From Argopecten irradians (Eukaryota; Mollusca; Bivalvia; Pectinida; Pectinidae): a stretch of 64,000 nucleotides of DNA. Below are positions 1-13,600 of this stretch, one piece after another. The stretch covers positions 60,543,467-60,607,466 of the forward strand of contig NC_091134.1 of the NCBI RefSeq assembly GCF_041381155.1. Direction: 5' to 3'. A program made the position numbers and the translations under genes. Position 1 is the stretch's first letter. Each line of letters begins with the position of its first letter. The notes beneath the pieces are model-generated. The model saw only the letters and a list, made by a program, of their open reading frames with translations, made no database searches and was not told where the DNA came from.

Positions 1-854
1 CATAAGGTTAGGGCCGATACATACACACTTTTTATCAACGTAGTTATGTTCAAGTATACCTAAGAAGTGATATGGGACAAGGAAGTAATTCCAACCGTGT
101 GAACAAAACAAATTGTCAAATTGTCGAGGCGATCTGCCCCTTTATCAAGACATACAAAACAAACACGATTACATAATAGGATACCAACAGTAATGCGGGA
201 CAAAGTAGACAAATATATAACTATATACAGCACAATGGAGCGCAATTTACCCTTCAGCAAGTGGCAGCCGAAGGCCGGATCTCCCAAAATGTATCCATGC
301 TGTTCGACAGAACGCGATATCGACATACAAACTAATATTACTGAAGGCAAGGCCTTAAAGGGCGCAGGCAGATGTTTCAGCAATTATTGATTATGTAATG
401 TTAAACAGTACAATTTATGATTTCCGATTATTTTTCATTCATATATCCATACTCTATCCTTGTCCCCAAACCCCTATTTGTTAAGGAAACCACCATTAGA
501 GAAGGAAGAAATTTTTTTCCGTAACATATATTCCGTTTTTGGTCGGCTGATTATATTGGAAGGTGGTCTAAATCACTTAAATGCTTACAGATAAAGAGCG
601 ATAGCACTGAGCTTCTGTATGATGAAGATTACGTTTGTCAGATCATGAGAGCGTTTGAACTGATCGATTATATAATGAGCTCACTTTAAAGCATCATATT
701 CATGGTGATTACCCATCATTCCCCTCCCCATAGGTATAATTGAATTGGATTGGATTGAATTTATCTATACCACAAACCTAAGATGAAGTTAAAACACCAA
801 ACAAATTTTGGATTCCCTGGGTAAATTTATGTTAACAGGGATTCATTTCGCTAA

Positions 855-1190
855 CTATTTAAGGACTTGGATAGATTTTTTATGTTATGGAGATATAACA
901 CAAAAACTGAGTGTACTCTAAATAAGCCGCGAAGCGGTTTATGATGAAAGTATTTTTGTGTTATATCTCCATAACATACAAAATGTTATCCAAATCAATC
1001 CCTATGATTCAATTTACTAAATATAATCTCTTCAATTTTACAAATTTATTCGGGACTCTTTTGTCTATGAAACCATTTCACCGTCATCTCGGCCAATCAG
1101 AAGCGACGTTAAAACAGCGACGCCATTTTTTCCTTAATGGGCTGGTAAACTAATTACAATTTTAAGCCATTGAAAATGCTCGTCACAAGT
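855..1190 (+). repeat. dispersed foldback repeat, copy 1
   Basis: One end is a hairpin: GAGATATAACACAAAAA near 890-906 is matched by its reverse complement near 953-970, around an inner GCGAAGC-type loop. The remaining 200 bases (970-1190), reverse complemented, align over most of their length with 30,798-31,015, including the shared words ATAGACAAAAGAGTCCC and CTTCTGATTGGC. Two diverged copies in opposite orientation mark it as an interspersed non-autonomous element. No coding capacity is seen; the superfamily is not known. Confidence 0.75.
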
Positions 1191-3062
1191 AAATTGAATT
1201 ACTGTGCGGTATCTAGGACGACAGTGGGAAACATGAGGATATCAGTGGTATAGTAATGGACATTTTGATTTATCAAACGTTTACATTTTCTAATCTGAAA
1301 TTCTCTTAACCCTCCTTGTAAAATAACAAAACCATTAACTATTACTCAACAAAGTGTAACATAAATAAAAATTCTGAAGAGCTGACACGAAGTCTATTCC
1401 AGAAACATTGAGTAACAAACGCCATCTTTATAATCAGCTAAAAAGGTAGTCTGTTTATAAGGGTACCTAGGAGCTCATTGTAATTACAAACAACTTATAC
1501 ATATAGTATACAGTCTAGACCCTCTTCCTACTCTTACAGTTTTTATGCAGCTCGCCTACACAGAGTTTTGAAGACGATGGCCTTGTTTTAGGGTGATAAT
1601 TAATACATAAAATAAAAGAATACAAACGCTTTTCTTGGGAGAGCTCTTTGTGATTAACCAATAGCTGAATTCATTTGGCGGACACACAAAATTTTAACAG
1701 AACTTCACCTCACCACACCAGTCCTAGATTATGTAGTGGGTAGAAATCAGCAAGACTACCGAGCTTTACATGCAGACACAATAAAGCTATCTCCCACATC
1801 CATTATGACACGTGTTTTGGATTTTAATATGGTTAGTTAAACATATCATATTTGAAACATTCAAATGCAGTTGGGTACTATACTGCACAATGGTAAAATA
1901 TCAGCATTTCTTATGTAGTGAAATAATTACAAATAAACATATATAAACTAACTTTGTTGTATTCTGGAAAATTCTGTAGTAAACATAAATCTCCCTAATG
2001 AGTAATATAGAAAAGTATAACTTAAACTATTTGTATTTGGTACATGTATTGTATATAATATATTATTACTGATACTTTTGGACATAGTATTTCATGAAAA
2101 ACGATTGTGTAGTCTTAATAACATTTTTCTTAAACAAATAGTCGTTTATTTTGTTACATTTATTTATTTATTTTCAATATTCAACAAGTCATTAGCTCAG
2201 AATGGAATTACAGAATCGATAACATAATAATACGAAACATGTAGTCTATAGGTTATGCATTGATATGTTGCTTTCATCTAGTTTAATAGTTTAATGATAG
2301 TATGTTTTGTGTAGCGGTATAGAATGGCCGGGTGCTTGGCGATTGTATATACGAGGCAAGTTAGATACACTTTGTGTGAAACATATTAATGAAGTTATTT
2401 TTTTAATTTGGTTTCATGGTCAGTAGATTACTATATTACGGTATGTTGATAGGGATGAATTTCGTGTGATTCTCTTGGAACAAAAGTTAGACATTGTTTC
2501 AGTGAGATCAGTGTGACAGGATTCTAAGATCACAGTATTAACAAAGTTCGGTATAAAACAATTATCTAAAAGTTGTATAAAGCAATAAGATAAATAAGAT
2601 AACCACGGCATCAATTTTAAATCAAAAAAATATTATCATATACAACTTGTAGATCTGGTATTCCAAAATATGGAGGATGCACGGGGTTGAAGTTTTGGCA
2701 TTGGCTATCTAAATACTTTTTCCGGAGTTTAGACTTATTGTCTGAATATATCTAATATAAACTAATGTTGCGTGTGCGGAGTGCATGCGTGTTTTCATGG
2801 TGTTTTAAGGGGCTGCAATTGTATGAAACATCAATTTGATAAACAGTTTTCCGAAAAGTGAAACGATACCTAAGCTTATATCAACTAATTAAACAGTTGT
2901 GTCCGATAGGTGGTAGGAATATCGTTGTTAATTTCGCATTATGAAACAAAAAGCTATTTGATATTATTTTCATCATCACGAAAACATGCTATTATGCATT
3001 AAAACATGGCTGTGATGTCTAGTCGGAGCAAAGTCTACTATAATCATCTACTACTGTTGAAA

Positions 3063-3116
3063 AGTTACCTTTTCCTGTGGAATAGTTTGTGAAATTTTCC
3101 ACGGGAAAAGGTAACT
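3063..3116. repeat. small hairpin
   Basis: Inverted repeat with 18-base arms (3063-3080 and 3099-3116) that differ at one base and enclose 18 bases. It is probably a relic of a foldback element; no function can be assigned. Confidence 0.6.
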
Positions 3117-4110
3117 ATTTCACAGTTGAAGGTAAATGTAAAGACTGGTGAACATCGACGGAGAGATGGATTACCAATTACATATGGTACTTGTCAAAGT
3201 TGTCGTGATGTATAAGTAAATTATTTTTATAATACCAATTCCATGAGACAAATGCTGAATTTTCTGCCAAAATGAAATTTCATATGCTTAAGACATGATT
3301 TTTCCATATTATGTTATCCAAATCACCTCATATACCATAAAAAATGGCATCTAAATTTACATCCCAACACTTTTTATGAAGATAATAATTCCCAAGGAAT
3401 ACTTTCAAAAACACACTCTTTTGTCACATGATTTCACTTTGTTTGTGTATATGAACCGGTAGTATTATGATCCCGAATATTTTGTTTTTTTCTTCTTCAT
3501 CTAAATTTTGATTAGCTCTCTCTAAGGCCTGTATTGCGTGGTAAAAGATTTTTGCCCAATTCACTTCAAATTTATATCCAAAAAATCATCACTACTGTAT
3601 TCAAATCTGCATACAAAGATACATATCTATGGTTCTCCATGTTGAACAGTGAAAACTAAACTGGGTAAATGTTTTAGTGTGAGTACCATATAGTACCTAC
3701 GCATGGATCTTTCAGAAAAATCATGTAAATCATGATTCTTGTTCTCCAGTGAGGTAATGAAATGCATCATGAATAGGTCTCAAGGTTTAGATAGATAGTT
3801 ATTGGGTTACCTGCGGCAGTGGTATAGTTAAACCAAACACCTCAAACTTTAGAATAGTCACAGTTTGAGGTATTTCTCCTATACTTAATGACTTACAAGT
3901 TATTTTACTTCAAAATCCAAAATATGATGACATTGAGTTTGATGATATAAACATCGTTTGTATTATACATCGTCTGATAAGTGAGTACATACTCTCCTCC
4001 ACATACCCCCTCCCTTTATCTCCACAGGTTGCCCCACCACACAGACGGTTGCTATGCGCACGTAACCCAATACCCCAGCCACTGTAGCCAGGCTCGTAGT
4101 GTATCCAAGA

Positions 4111-4181
4111 TGGCGGAGGATAATGTACAACAACGGAGAAAGAATCGTTTTCTTACTGAACTTCCACCAATAAGTCATGAA
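4111..4181 (+). CDS. possible orphan first coding exon
   Basis: An ATG in a favourable context (ccaagATGGCGG) opens 71 bases encoding MAEDNVQQRRKNRF and then LTELPPISHE, ending at a good donor (GAA|GTAAGT). The codon pattern and the CpG-richer leader look like a genuine 5' exon, and the sequence just upstream is less AT-rich than its surroundings. I do not recognise the protein. No partner exon in matching phase was found between here and the galactosyltransferase, so this may be the 5' end of an overlapping transcript, a duplicated exon fragment, or chance. Confidence 0.3.
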
Positions 4182-4202
4182 GTAAGTAATGTGTCATATT
4201 AG

Positions 4203-7200
4203 CAAGACATTATGTTGATGTATATTCATATAACATTTGTAAGATATTTAAGTCTGATTTAGATTAAGATTCAGTGCTGTGGATTCTTTACTTCGTTTAT
4301 TAACAGTAAGTTACTGAATCTTATCTTGATACCCCTCAACCAGGGCCGAGTAACTCTACATACACGAGCAACATGCACCATCAGTATAAATAACATCAGA
4401 CATACCATGGAAGTCGGTCGCCATGTTTAGGTTGAGATTTATGCATATGATTATGTTTTGGTCTGTGTAAAATAAATTAATGTTATGTTGAAGGTGTTAT
4501 TATGGCTGTTGCCGAGTAGACTTCGGTGTATAGTGGTCTACACACATGTAAATATACAAGTAGACAATTTATGTATCGACATACGACTATACATCTAATT
4601 CCACTTATTCTTCTTATCGTTTTTGTAAATAATGATATTAAAGAGACATAACCCACGTGAATAATTAAACCTGGAAATGATAATGATAAAAAAAAGCAAA
4701 AACAAACAAAAACCGGAAAATTAGAGCAAACAATGAAAAACAAAATAAAATCTTGAGGCTGTTGCCTTGTTCAATATAATAAGATTATACATGAATAATA
4801 ATGTACCTAGTTATTCCGATGGGGTCGAGAAAATTATGTAAATTCTTCTAATCATAATTTCTATTTAATACATAGCCAGATAAGCGATTCCATAATACAT
4901 TAACACTTTTCACGATAGAAACTAAGACATGCATTAATCATTTAACATTTCTAAAATACATTATGTGCCGTTACACCTTTATTTCTTTCACCATCTATCG
5001 CCCACGGCTATATGTTTATGACGTCACTTTCCCTCGAGCTACATGTCATCCATCACCTGAATAGGTGAACAAGTCGCCATTATGAGAGACGCGCTGACAA
5101 TGTCGCCTTTAATGCACAAACACTGATCCAGCGCGAATAATAGACCACTGTTCTATACAGAACATCACAAACAATATTAATATGATAGTCCACGTGTCAT
5201 CCGTATGCTTTCACAAAACAATATAATACGCTTGAAAGTCACACGGAAGAAGCTGGTAATTAAATAACTAACTCAGCAAATTCACAATTTCCTGCAAAAT
5301 CTTATTATAAGAAACTGTTCTACCGTCTTGTCTAGTTAATGTCATTCCACAATTGAAACAATTTAAAAGTAATACTTCTTTGGTCATTATATCGATATAT
5401 GAAGGAAACTCCAAAGATGTTGTCATGATGATATGAGTAAAGGTATTATGAATATGCACATGTTTTGTGTAAGCATCACCTGGAATAATGTCCCTCCTGA
5501 TACAATATAAATATATCCACTAGATCAACATGTTCCAATACAAAGAACAATATAGAAAAGCAATTTGTAATCCATGCATACATAGATACTTATACTGTAT
5601 ACAAACATGTAAATTACAGAGATATATCTGTCGATGTACCGTTTGATTGACAAGGTCTCGTGCTGCTCGAGACAGATTATGATGTACTCAATATAGACGT
5701 TTTTGGCTGTGGCAGAATGTCTTATTGTCCGACTACGGTGAGCCGTATTTGCCATAAGCAGTCCCGTTGAAACACAAAGTTTTTTTTTCTTGCCCTGGAT
5801 AGAAATGTCTGCAATATTACCATTATGAAACGGTTTCGCTATTTGGCACATGTCTTTGACGTTTCTGAACAATTTATAAGATAGTTATGCAACGCCATGA
5901 CGTCAAGTAAAATATATAACGACGTCATAACGACGGAATGTTAAAAAAAGAATGTGCTGGACATCTTGAATTCTACATAAATTTATATGCATATGAGATC
6001 CTACTTTGACAAGTTCAGACTGAAATTGCGATCGAGTTGATGTCCTACTTTCTGAACTGTTAAACAGTTCCCGCCTGTTGTGATGGATATTTTCAATTTT
6101 CCAATCGTCATTAAAGTATCAATTACCATAAAACTTAATGGAATACTGTTTTACATATAAACCTGTAACAAATTATTGTAAATTATTGCATATGATAAAC
6201 CGACGAAATTTACCAAAGATTAAATTGTATATCTTTCAAATGCTTACGATTTTTTATAATACACCTTCATGGTGATATTACAGTCTCACCCCGCCCACCA
6301 AGACCGACCATGCACATTTCAAAGACAAGAAGAAGAAAGTATTTACCGGATATTCTATTTTTCTCTAAGCTTTCTCGCTCATCTACAGTAGTCCTACTTG
6401 CCACGCGCCAACGACTGTCTCGCTTGCCTCCACATCCTCTCTTCTCTTTAACTCTCTCTTCCTGTCTTTTCCCCCTGCTTTTTTTTATTTTTTTTCTGCT
6501 CACTCCCGCTGTTTTTTCCCTCTTACCCTCCTTCGTTCTATTTTTTTTCTCCCCTTCCCCCTATCGCTTTATGTATTTTCTCTCTCACCCTCTCTCTGTA
6601 TTTCTCTCTATCTTTCTGTATTTTCTCTCCACCCCCTCTCTCTCTACGTTGCTCTTTACTCTCACTACCCTCCTCTCTATCTCGATTTTCCTCTCTTTCT
6701 CTCTATCTCTGTCGGAAACAATTACTGTTAGAAACAATGAGACTTGTTATTGTGAAAGATATAAAAAAGATATACATATGCTATATACCATTTTCGCATT
6801 GGGACCATATATTCATAGAGAATGACCTTAGTCCTGAGTGCTTAAAAAAAGAAAGAAGAAGAAAGTAATTAGACCTTCTCGCATAAACCGCATGTTAGTA
6901 TTTTGGTGAATTAGAACTCAGGAATAAAAGAGAGTTAGATGGTCATATTTGGCTTGGATAGAAGACCGCTTTATTATACTGCTATGTGTAGCTGCCGTCG
7001 GCGTGGAGGTGCTTCCATACATAATAAAACACAATGGAAGATGTAGGTAGAGAATGATGAAAGTGTGCTAGCGAGATCTGTGACACAAGTACATGTCTCT
7101 CTTAAGCGCAGACACACAAACTGGTATTTACAGTTATGTGACCAATGTTATACTTCATTTTAGTATCTTTCTGTGATTAAGATTTATGTTGTAACGGATT

Positions 7201-10200
7201 TATATCAAATGTGACATATTCAGCAGGACTGTGTCTTAGCTATTCTATAGGTAAGTTTTGTGTTTTATACTACGTTCCTCCGGGCTAATTGTATGTGACA
7301 TTTCCGTTTAATGGAACACAATATACTCGTAGAAGTTCATATTATACATGATATCACTCGGCAAACCAAACGCATCTTCTACTTATGATCAAATACAACT
7401 ATTACATTTTTTATTCATTTCATTTCATAAATGATGAATAATGGCCAAGCCACGTTATTATGTACATATTCAGTGTTTTAGGGCTTCACGCATCTCATTT
7501 TGGTTCCCTAGTTGGTTACATATTCTGTTCTAAACTGGTATGTTTTATTTAGAGACCGGATACTCATCGCAAACCCCTACTAGTTCAGGACCATTCCAAG
7601 TAAATACATTCCCATATTAACACACCATTCCGAAATCAGTATATTAATATAAAGTTTATTTATTTACTATGATTGCGAATCAATTATATAATTATATATG
7701 ATGTTACGGACAAATGGTATGTGTCCCATCAAAATGACTTTTGTAAGGTGTTGGGGAGAGAGGAAAGTCGGGCTACACCTGCTCTGTTAGGCTATCTTTC
7801 ACTATATTACCTGTGATAAGTCACCAATAACCAATATGTTGTAACGTTAATGTTACATTAGATCAACGCTAACTGCATTTTGATTACCTAATTACACCAA
7901 ATGTGTCATATACGGAGCCTATGAGAAGGCAGAAATATGTAAATGAAATTCACTATTCATCATTTTCATTTCTGCATGGGTTTTTTTTCTCTCTACAACT
8001 GGTTTGGGTATGTCAATACTTTTTATGCAAATCTCGCACAAACTTACTTTGATGAGTTAAGCCTGCATGTCTGGAAGGTAAATATATGATTGGTAATTAA
8101 TTAGGAACAATAAAAAGCACATGTAAAGTAGAAGTTGACATATGGGATATGTAACACGTGTATTCATTCCTAAATTATCATACCATCATGGATTTATCAT
8201 TTAGAACTTTCGAGGTTTATCACAAAATTATTCTACAGCAGTCAAGAGGGAATGGATTTGCCTTCATCGGTAGGAATAAGTTCTTGGTTTTTTCTTTGCT
8301 TTAATATCACTAGAAAGACGTCTTGTAAACAAAACAATGCCAATCGAGTTGGTCCATAGGTATGACATATTTAACGTCAATAATATTTTCTTAATTTCAG
8401 TCAGTATAATGCGCCATCACATATTACTTATTATATAATGACTCAAATGGTTGGAATGGTGTGTAGGCATGTGGACGGGAATAGAACTGCCATTAAGATA
8501 AAGGTATATTGTTAAAACGATTGTTCATTGTCAAAGTCACCTTAATCGACAACCATACCTTATATAGATACGCGATATACGTCGTTCACCGACTAAAGAC
8601 TGATTAATTGCAGTTGTAAAATAAATTAGCTTAAAGACGAGTCCGTATCTTAAACAGGCATATAGCAAGGGAACTTGGTCTAGAATGTCGTTATTTTTTT
8701 TTCGTAACTAGGATCTTGCCCATGTTTCATCAACGCTTTGAACTTAAGGAAATACTTAAGCTTAAAATGCTTGGCCGAAAAGCAGGAAGGAGGTTAATAA
8801 AGTTTAGATGAAACTTTTGTTAACTTCTATTATGCTGATATGGATAATATTAAGCTAAAATTCTTTTAGTGAAGGTCATTTGATGAACTGGTCCCTAATT
8901 CGTAGTTTTGATAATTAAGCCCATTTTGACGTCCCGCTGTAGCCTTCTGAAGCACGTAATTGTCTACCGTGCAGTAAACACATAGGTATGGTGATGATGT
9001 ATACAGGTGTTAGAGGACAGGACCTGCCTATTGTTGGGTTATATACAGTAGGCAATAACTCGAAACATGTCAAACGATATAGATGAGCACACTAATAAAT
9101 TTATGGGAACATAATAGATTCACGGAAATGACATCATAGACGGGATGTATACGTACCAGACTGAAACAAACGGGACATGTTGTCTCTGTCTGGAATTAAG
9201 ACTTGGTGAGTACACAGTTTTTGGAACAGTGTTATCACAGTTATTTTCTTTCTCATATTCATTGTAGAAGCCATCACCCTATTGGAATAGTTAAAGATTA
9301 TTAAGGTGTTTCATGTGGTATACTTATGTATTGTAGATTTGGTCTAATTGTGCAGTGTATATTTTCAATGTCAATAGCCATTGCAGGAATACAATCACAA
9401 AATATTTCATTTAAAGAACACTTTTAACGAATGTCACGAACCTGCCGCTATTAGGTAATGGCCCTTTCTGTAATGTATCGATCATGTTTATATGTAGTAC
9501 ACAGACTTAGTATGATATGTGTTCGAAAATCTTCGAACAGCATACATTATTTTGTATTTCAAACGAAAATTTGTAATGCCAGTCTTTCTTATGTTAACTC
9601 TACAAAGAGCGTTCCTTTATGTAGCGTTAAAATTACAGTTATCGTGTTATCATCGTGAGATGAATTTTAATGAATCTTCAGATATTTCAAGTGGATATTT
9701 GGGAGTTTTCATCGAATTATTGCCCTGTAATACCATAGTAGTCGATTTAGTATCGGATCATAAATCACGCGGTATAATAAAGATAATGGAACTAGTTAAA
9801 GGGCTCTTAGTGATGTCCGCCAATGTTGTTCTGTCTACCTGACGTCTGGGTGTACAATGTGTAGGAATGATACCACCGTGATGTCGTCCATCATCGGCAT
9901 TATTGTTCAATCTATAATTTGTCAAAGTTACAATAAGGGTTTTTGAAGAAAAAAACATCTGATTAAGGAACATGCCACTGTTAGCGGTAACATTTTTATA
10001 GAAGTTTTATTTCTCTGGCCGTCACTCATTTATCGATAATTTACCCAACAAGAATTCGGGCACGATTAAGATTCTGTATGGAGAAGACCTCAATAATCGA
10101 GCTACATAGTGCAGGTTAATGATAAGAACTGGTGTAACGAATTTCATGTTAGCAACTGGATAACTCACTTTCACGACAATGTTTGCTTTTGGCGATAAAA

Positions 10201-10652
10201 CGGCGACTGCCATTGAATGTATTGGAGGCGATATATTAAATCTTTGCCTTTATTGCAGACTACTGGACAGCTAGGGCAATGAAAGGGTCGCTCACGTGAT
10301 GGACCGTGGACAGGTGAGGAGCGGTGACGGTTAGCCCTAACCACGTGTGATTTTACCGTCGTCATGACACCAAAATCTTGCAATGGACTGCCATCTTACT
10401 GCGATTATTTGTTTTCCTTTTAATTTAGCATATCCATTAATTCCAAGGAAATACTTTGCACCTGAATCCTATTCTGTTAAGACGCGGGATTAGTATTGTG
10501 TTGGTACGATTCAAATATGGAAGTGTGAAAGTGGATTTTAACAAATTTTGTTTTATTTCACTCCATGAACTTATACATATTGTGAAAAATCAAGACATTG
10601 AGTTACATTGGGATTATATTTTACCAAATTGTGTCCCCAGTTGCTTGTGACA
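4203..10652. other. non-coding region upstream of the galactosyltransferase
   Basis: No supported gene. Two palindromic CRE-type sites TGACGTCA occur at 5019-5026 and 5898-5905. A long pyrimidine tract lies at 6360-6720. The segment 10,260-10,380 is richer in GC and holds two CACGTG E-boxes, which would suit promoter or 5' UTR sequence of the gene starting at 10,653. The other open frames are short and show no homology that I recognise. Confidence 0.5.
6360..6720 (+). repeat. polypyrimidine (CT-rich) low-complexity tract
   Basis: Most of these 360 bases on the + strand are C or T, with runs of CTCTCT, TTTTTT and CCCC. An apparent 171-residue open frame across it is an artefact of base composition (Leu/Ser/Phe/Pro only). 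Such strand asymmetry can form triplex structure. Confidence 0.8.
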
Positions 10653-13600
10653 ATGCCATGTATCAATGGTTCAGCTATCATATCACAAGGACGACGCGTC
10701 TTTAATGTCCGTAACCTCTTGTTTGTCCTACTCATCCTGGTGACCGTTGAACTGGTGACCTTTAACCCTACAAAATGTGCTATGATGGGGTCAATTCTCG
10801 GATTGTGTTCGGTCCAGAGGATGCGAGGCGATTCTTCCAAAGTCAGACAAATTGGTTGGTTTTGGGAAACCAAACCGGAAGTGACGTTGCCTTTATGTCC
10901 TCTCATTCCTCCAACCATTGGTAAGTTTATTTAAGTTTATACGCTGATTTGGGGAAAAGTGTCCTCCAGTATACGGTTTCTTAGTCATGCATACTAGTAG
11001 TTTGATTGTTTTATTAGCTCTATACGTTTAATATATTTTGGATTTGGAAAATGGTTTTGTTTTTATGGAACACGAATCATTACATATTGTCAAAATATAC
11101 ACTAGTACATTTATTAGTATAATCTATGACAGAAAACGCAGTCATCATTTTGTGAGACAGTACTACGATTGCATGTATTTATAACAATACATTTCCTGTC
11201 AAACTAAAAGTTTCTGAAATATGGTTTCGTTTTCACGGGGAAAGATTTCTTGATGTTATATTTGCTTTCAATGACGTTTGCATTTAAAATAAAACATGAC
11301 AAAGTTTTTATTTTTTTTATTTTGAACTATTCCAAGACCATATCACTTCATATCGCATCATGACGCTATCCTTATGACTGGATAAAAGTAGTGTTCAAAT
11401 ACAGAACCTACGTACTAGCTATTTGGAAGTCATTGGATTAAACATTTTAGTGTAATCATTCAATATGTCTGTTGAATGAAGGCCAAAATATGACAAACTA
11501 ATGTTCATTTCTCAAATACCTCTGTTTAATATCAATGTGTCTCTTAATCAGTTGGAAAGGTTCCCGTGACGACAGCGGTTTACAGCTGGGAAGCGCTTGA
11601 GACAAAATTTAAGGACGTTGGAAATGGCGGCCGGTACCGTCCTACACATTGCACTGCTCGTCATAGGGTGGCCATAGTACTGCCCTTCAGGGACAGAGAG
11701 ATACACCTGAAAATCTTGCTCAATAATCTTCATCCATTCCTACAGAAACAACAACTTGACTACGCAATATTTATTGTCGATCTGGTAAGCAATCCTACAA
11801 TTTCTACCAATTTATGCATTCTAACTACATCGTAATAAGGTAAAATCAAACATACTAAAAACCTTGATTAAATACTTGTGCTGTTCCCATTGTTTCAGAT
11901 GCCGGAAGTGACGTTTAACAGGGCCATGCTGCTAAATATAGGTTTCGCAGAGGCTCTGAAACTCTATGACTACCAGTGTTTTATATTTCATGACGTTGAT
12001 CTCATACCCGAAATGGGCCATAATATGTACAGTTGTCCGGAAAACCCACGTCATATGTCTGTTGCCATAGATACAATGCATTACAGGTGAGTTATGTGTC
12101 AATGAGGTATGGTTGATTTTTCGTTTTATTTTGAAGGATGTAGCCCGAGATGTCATCAACAAATATTACGAGGCAATTGTTTTACAAAGTTACAGTTTGA
12201 AAATCGTTCAAATAATGCATCAACCTTTAAAGTGATGAAAATTAACAATGTCCATTGGAAGTTCTGGACAACAAATAACATTTAATTGTGTTAGAATATA
12301 AATATTTGAAATTGTTGTTGAAATATTCATTGGAAAACTCAGGGTAAGTTGCAATACCATTCTTAGATGACAAACCAATGCATTGTCAATTGAAAGTATC
12401 ACAGAAAGGTTTCTGAGAGCCGATATTATTAAATGTCACATTCTTTATTTCTAAACCTCTAAATGTCAATGGGGACAACCTACGTCACCGGAAGTGATAT
12501 CGGACAATTCCGAAATCTGTTATACATAACTGGATTATGAAACCCCTCCAGTACTTTCAGAGAAATAACAGATGTAAAAGACGGACGGATGACGAGAAAT
12601 GAGGGAAAGGCTATTTTTATAGCTTGCCAACCATTTGCTGATGGTGGGTTAGAAAAAACAATTAAATAAAAGTATTTTGGAGGGGTATCCATTGGAGTTG
12701 CATGAATGCGTAAATAACGACTACATGTACAATGCTGTAATATTCAGTTTTCGTAACTTTGGATGTGACCGTTACCCCTAAAGTTCTAAGTGTGACCGAT
12801 ATCACTTTCATAATTTCTAATTAAGCATCGTATATGATTCTCCACTATCAGATATAATGAATGAAATATTTTCTTTCAACAGTCACATAATACATATTAG
12901 CAAACGGAAGAGTTTTGTGGCAGCAAAATTTATTTATTTGCAATTTATAACGTTTTAGTGATTAAAATGTGACCGATATCCCTGCTGTCGAAAAATATTG
13001 TGTCGATGTGTTTGCATAATCTGAGCTAGTTTGACGATATCTAATAATTTCGCAGAGTCTCTAACAATACACTGTCTTTAACGCACGATAGATTTAGAAG
13101 ATGCATTGCTTTTATGTCATACTTTCAGCCGATTTTCATCTTGAAGCGGGCGTTTTTCCATTGTTTTTGTGTGCCCGATATCACTTCCGGTGACGTAAGT
13201 TGTCCCCATTGAATGTAGTTCTCAGATTATCGAATGTTCTCCTATTTACAGATTGCCATACAACAATATATTTGGAGGGGTGGTAGCAATGACAAAAGAG
13301 CAGTTCCAGCAGGTCAATGGGTTCTCTAACAAATACTTTGGATGGGGAGGCGAAGATGATGATATGTTTAATAGGTAAGTGTATGTAGCAAGGTGATGTG
13401 TTATCATGTGAGATATATAGTATTCCTTAATAACATTCAAAACGAAAGTGTATATAGCTGAGGTAAACCAGAACAAATATGAGGTCAAAACAGAAATTAT
13501 GAATGAATGGGATATTTACTGGGGGAAAACTGTGTAACAAAATCGGAATACATGTTTCATGTTTATTTCTAACAAAAAGGGATCCGAGTTGATAAACACT

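Larger units (their letters stand above)
1..4110. other. non-coding left flank
   Basis: No gene is supported here. Short open frames exist but none has splice-consistent neighbours or a recognisable domain. The stretch is AT-rich and holds one foldback repeat (about 855-1190) and a small hairpin (3063-3116), listed separately. It could be intergenic, or an intron or UTR of a gene beyond the left edge. Confidence 0.5.

Noticed and set aside
60-383. A minus-strand frame with GYILGDPAFGCHLL, recalling PIF/Harbinger transposases
   Set aside because: Only a few residues resemble the family, no other motif lies nearby, and the frame has no neighbours.
6310-6825. A 171-residue open frame
   Set aside because: Composition reflects the pyrimidine tract; no codon structure or domain.
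9458-9842. Overlapping open frames of 66 and 107 codons upstream of the galactosyltransferase
   Set aside because: AT-rich, without domain, splice context or start context; probably chance.
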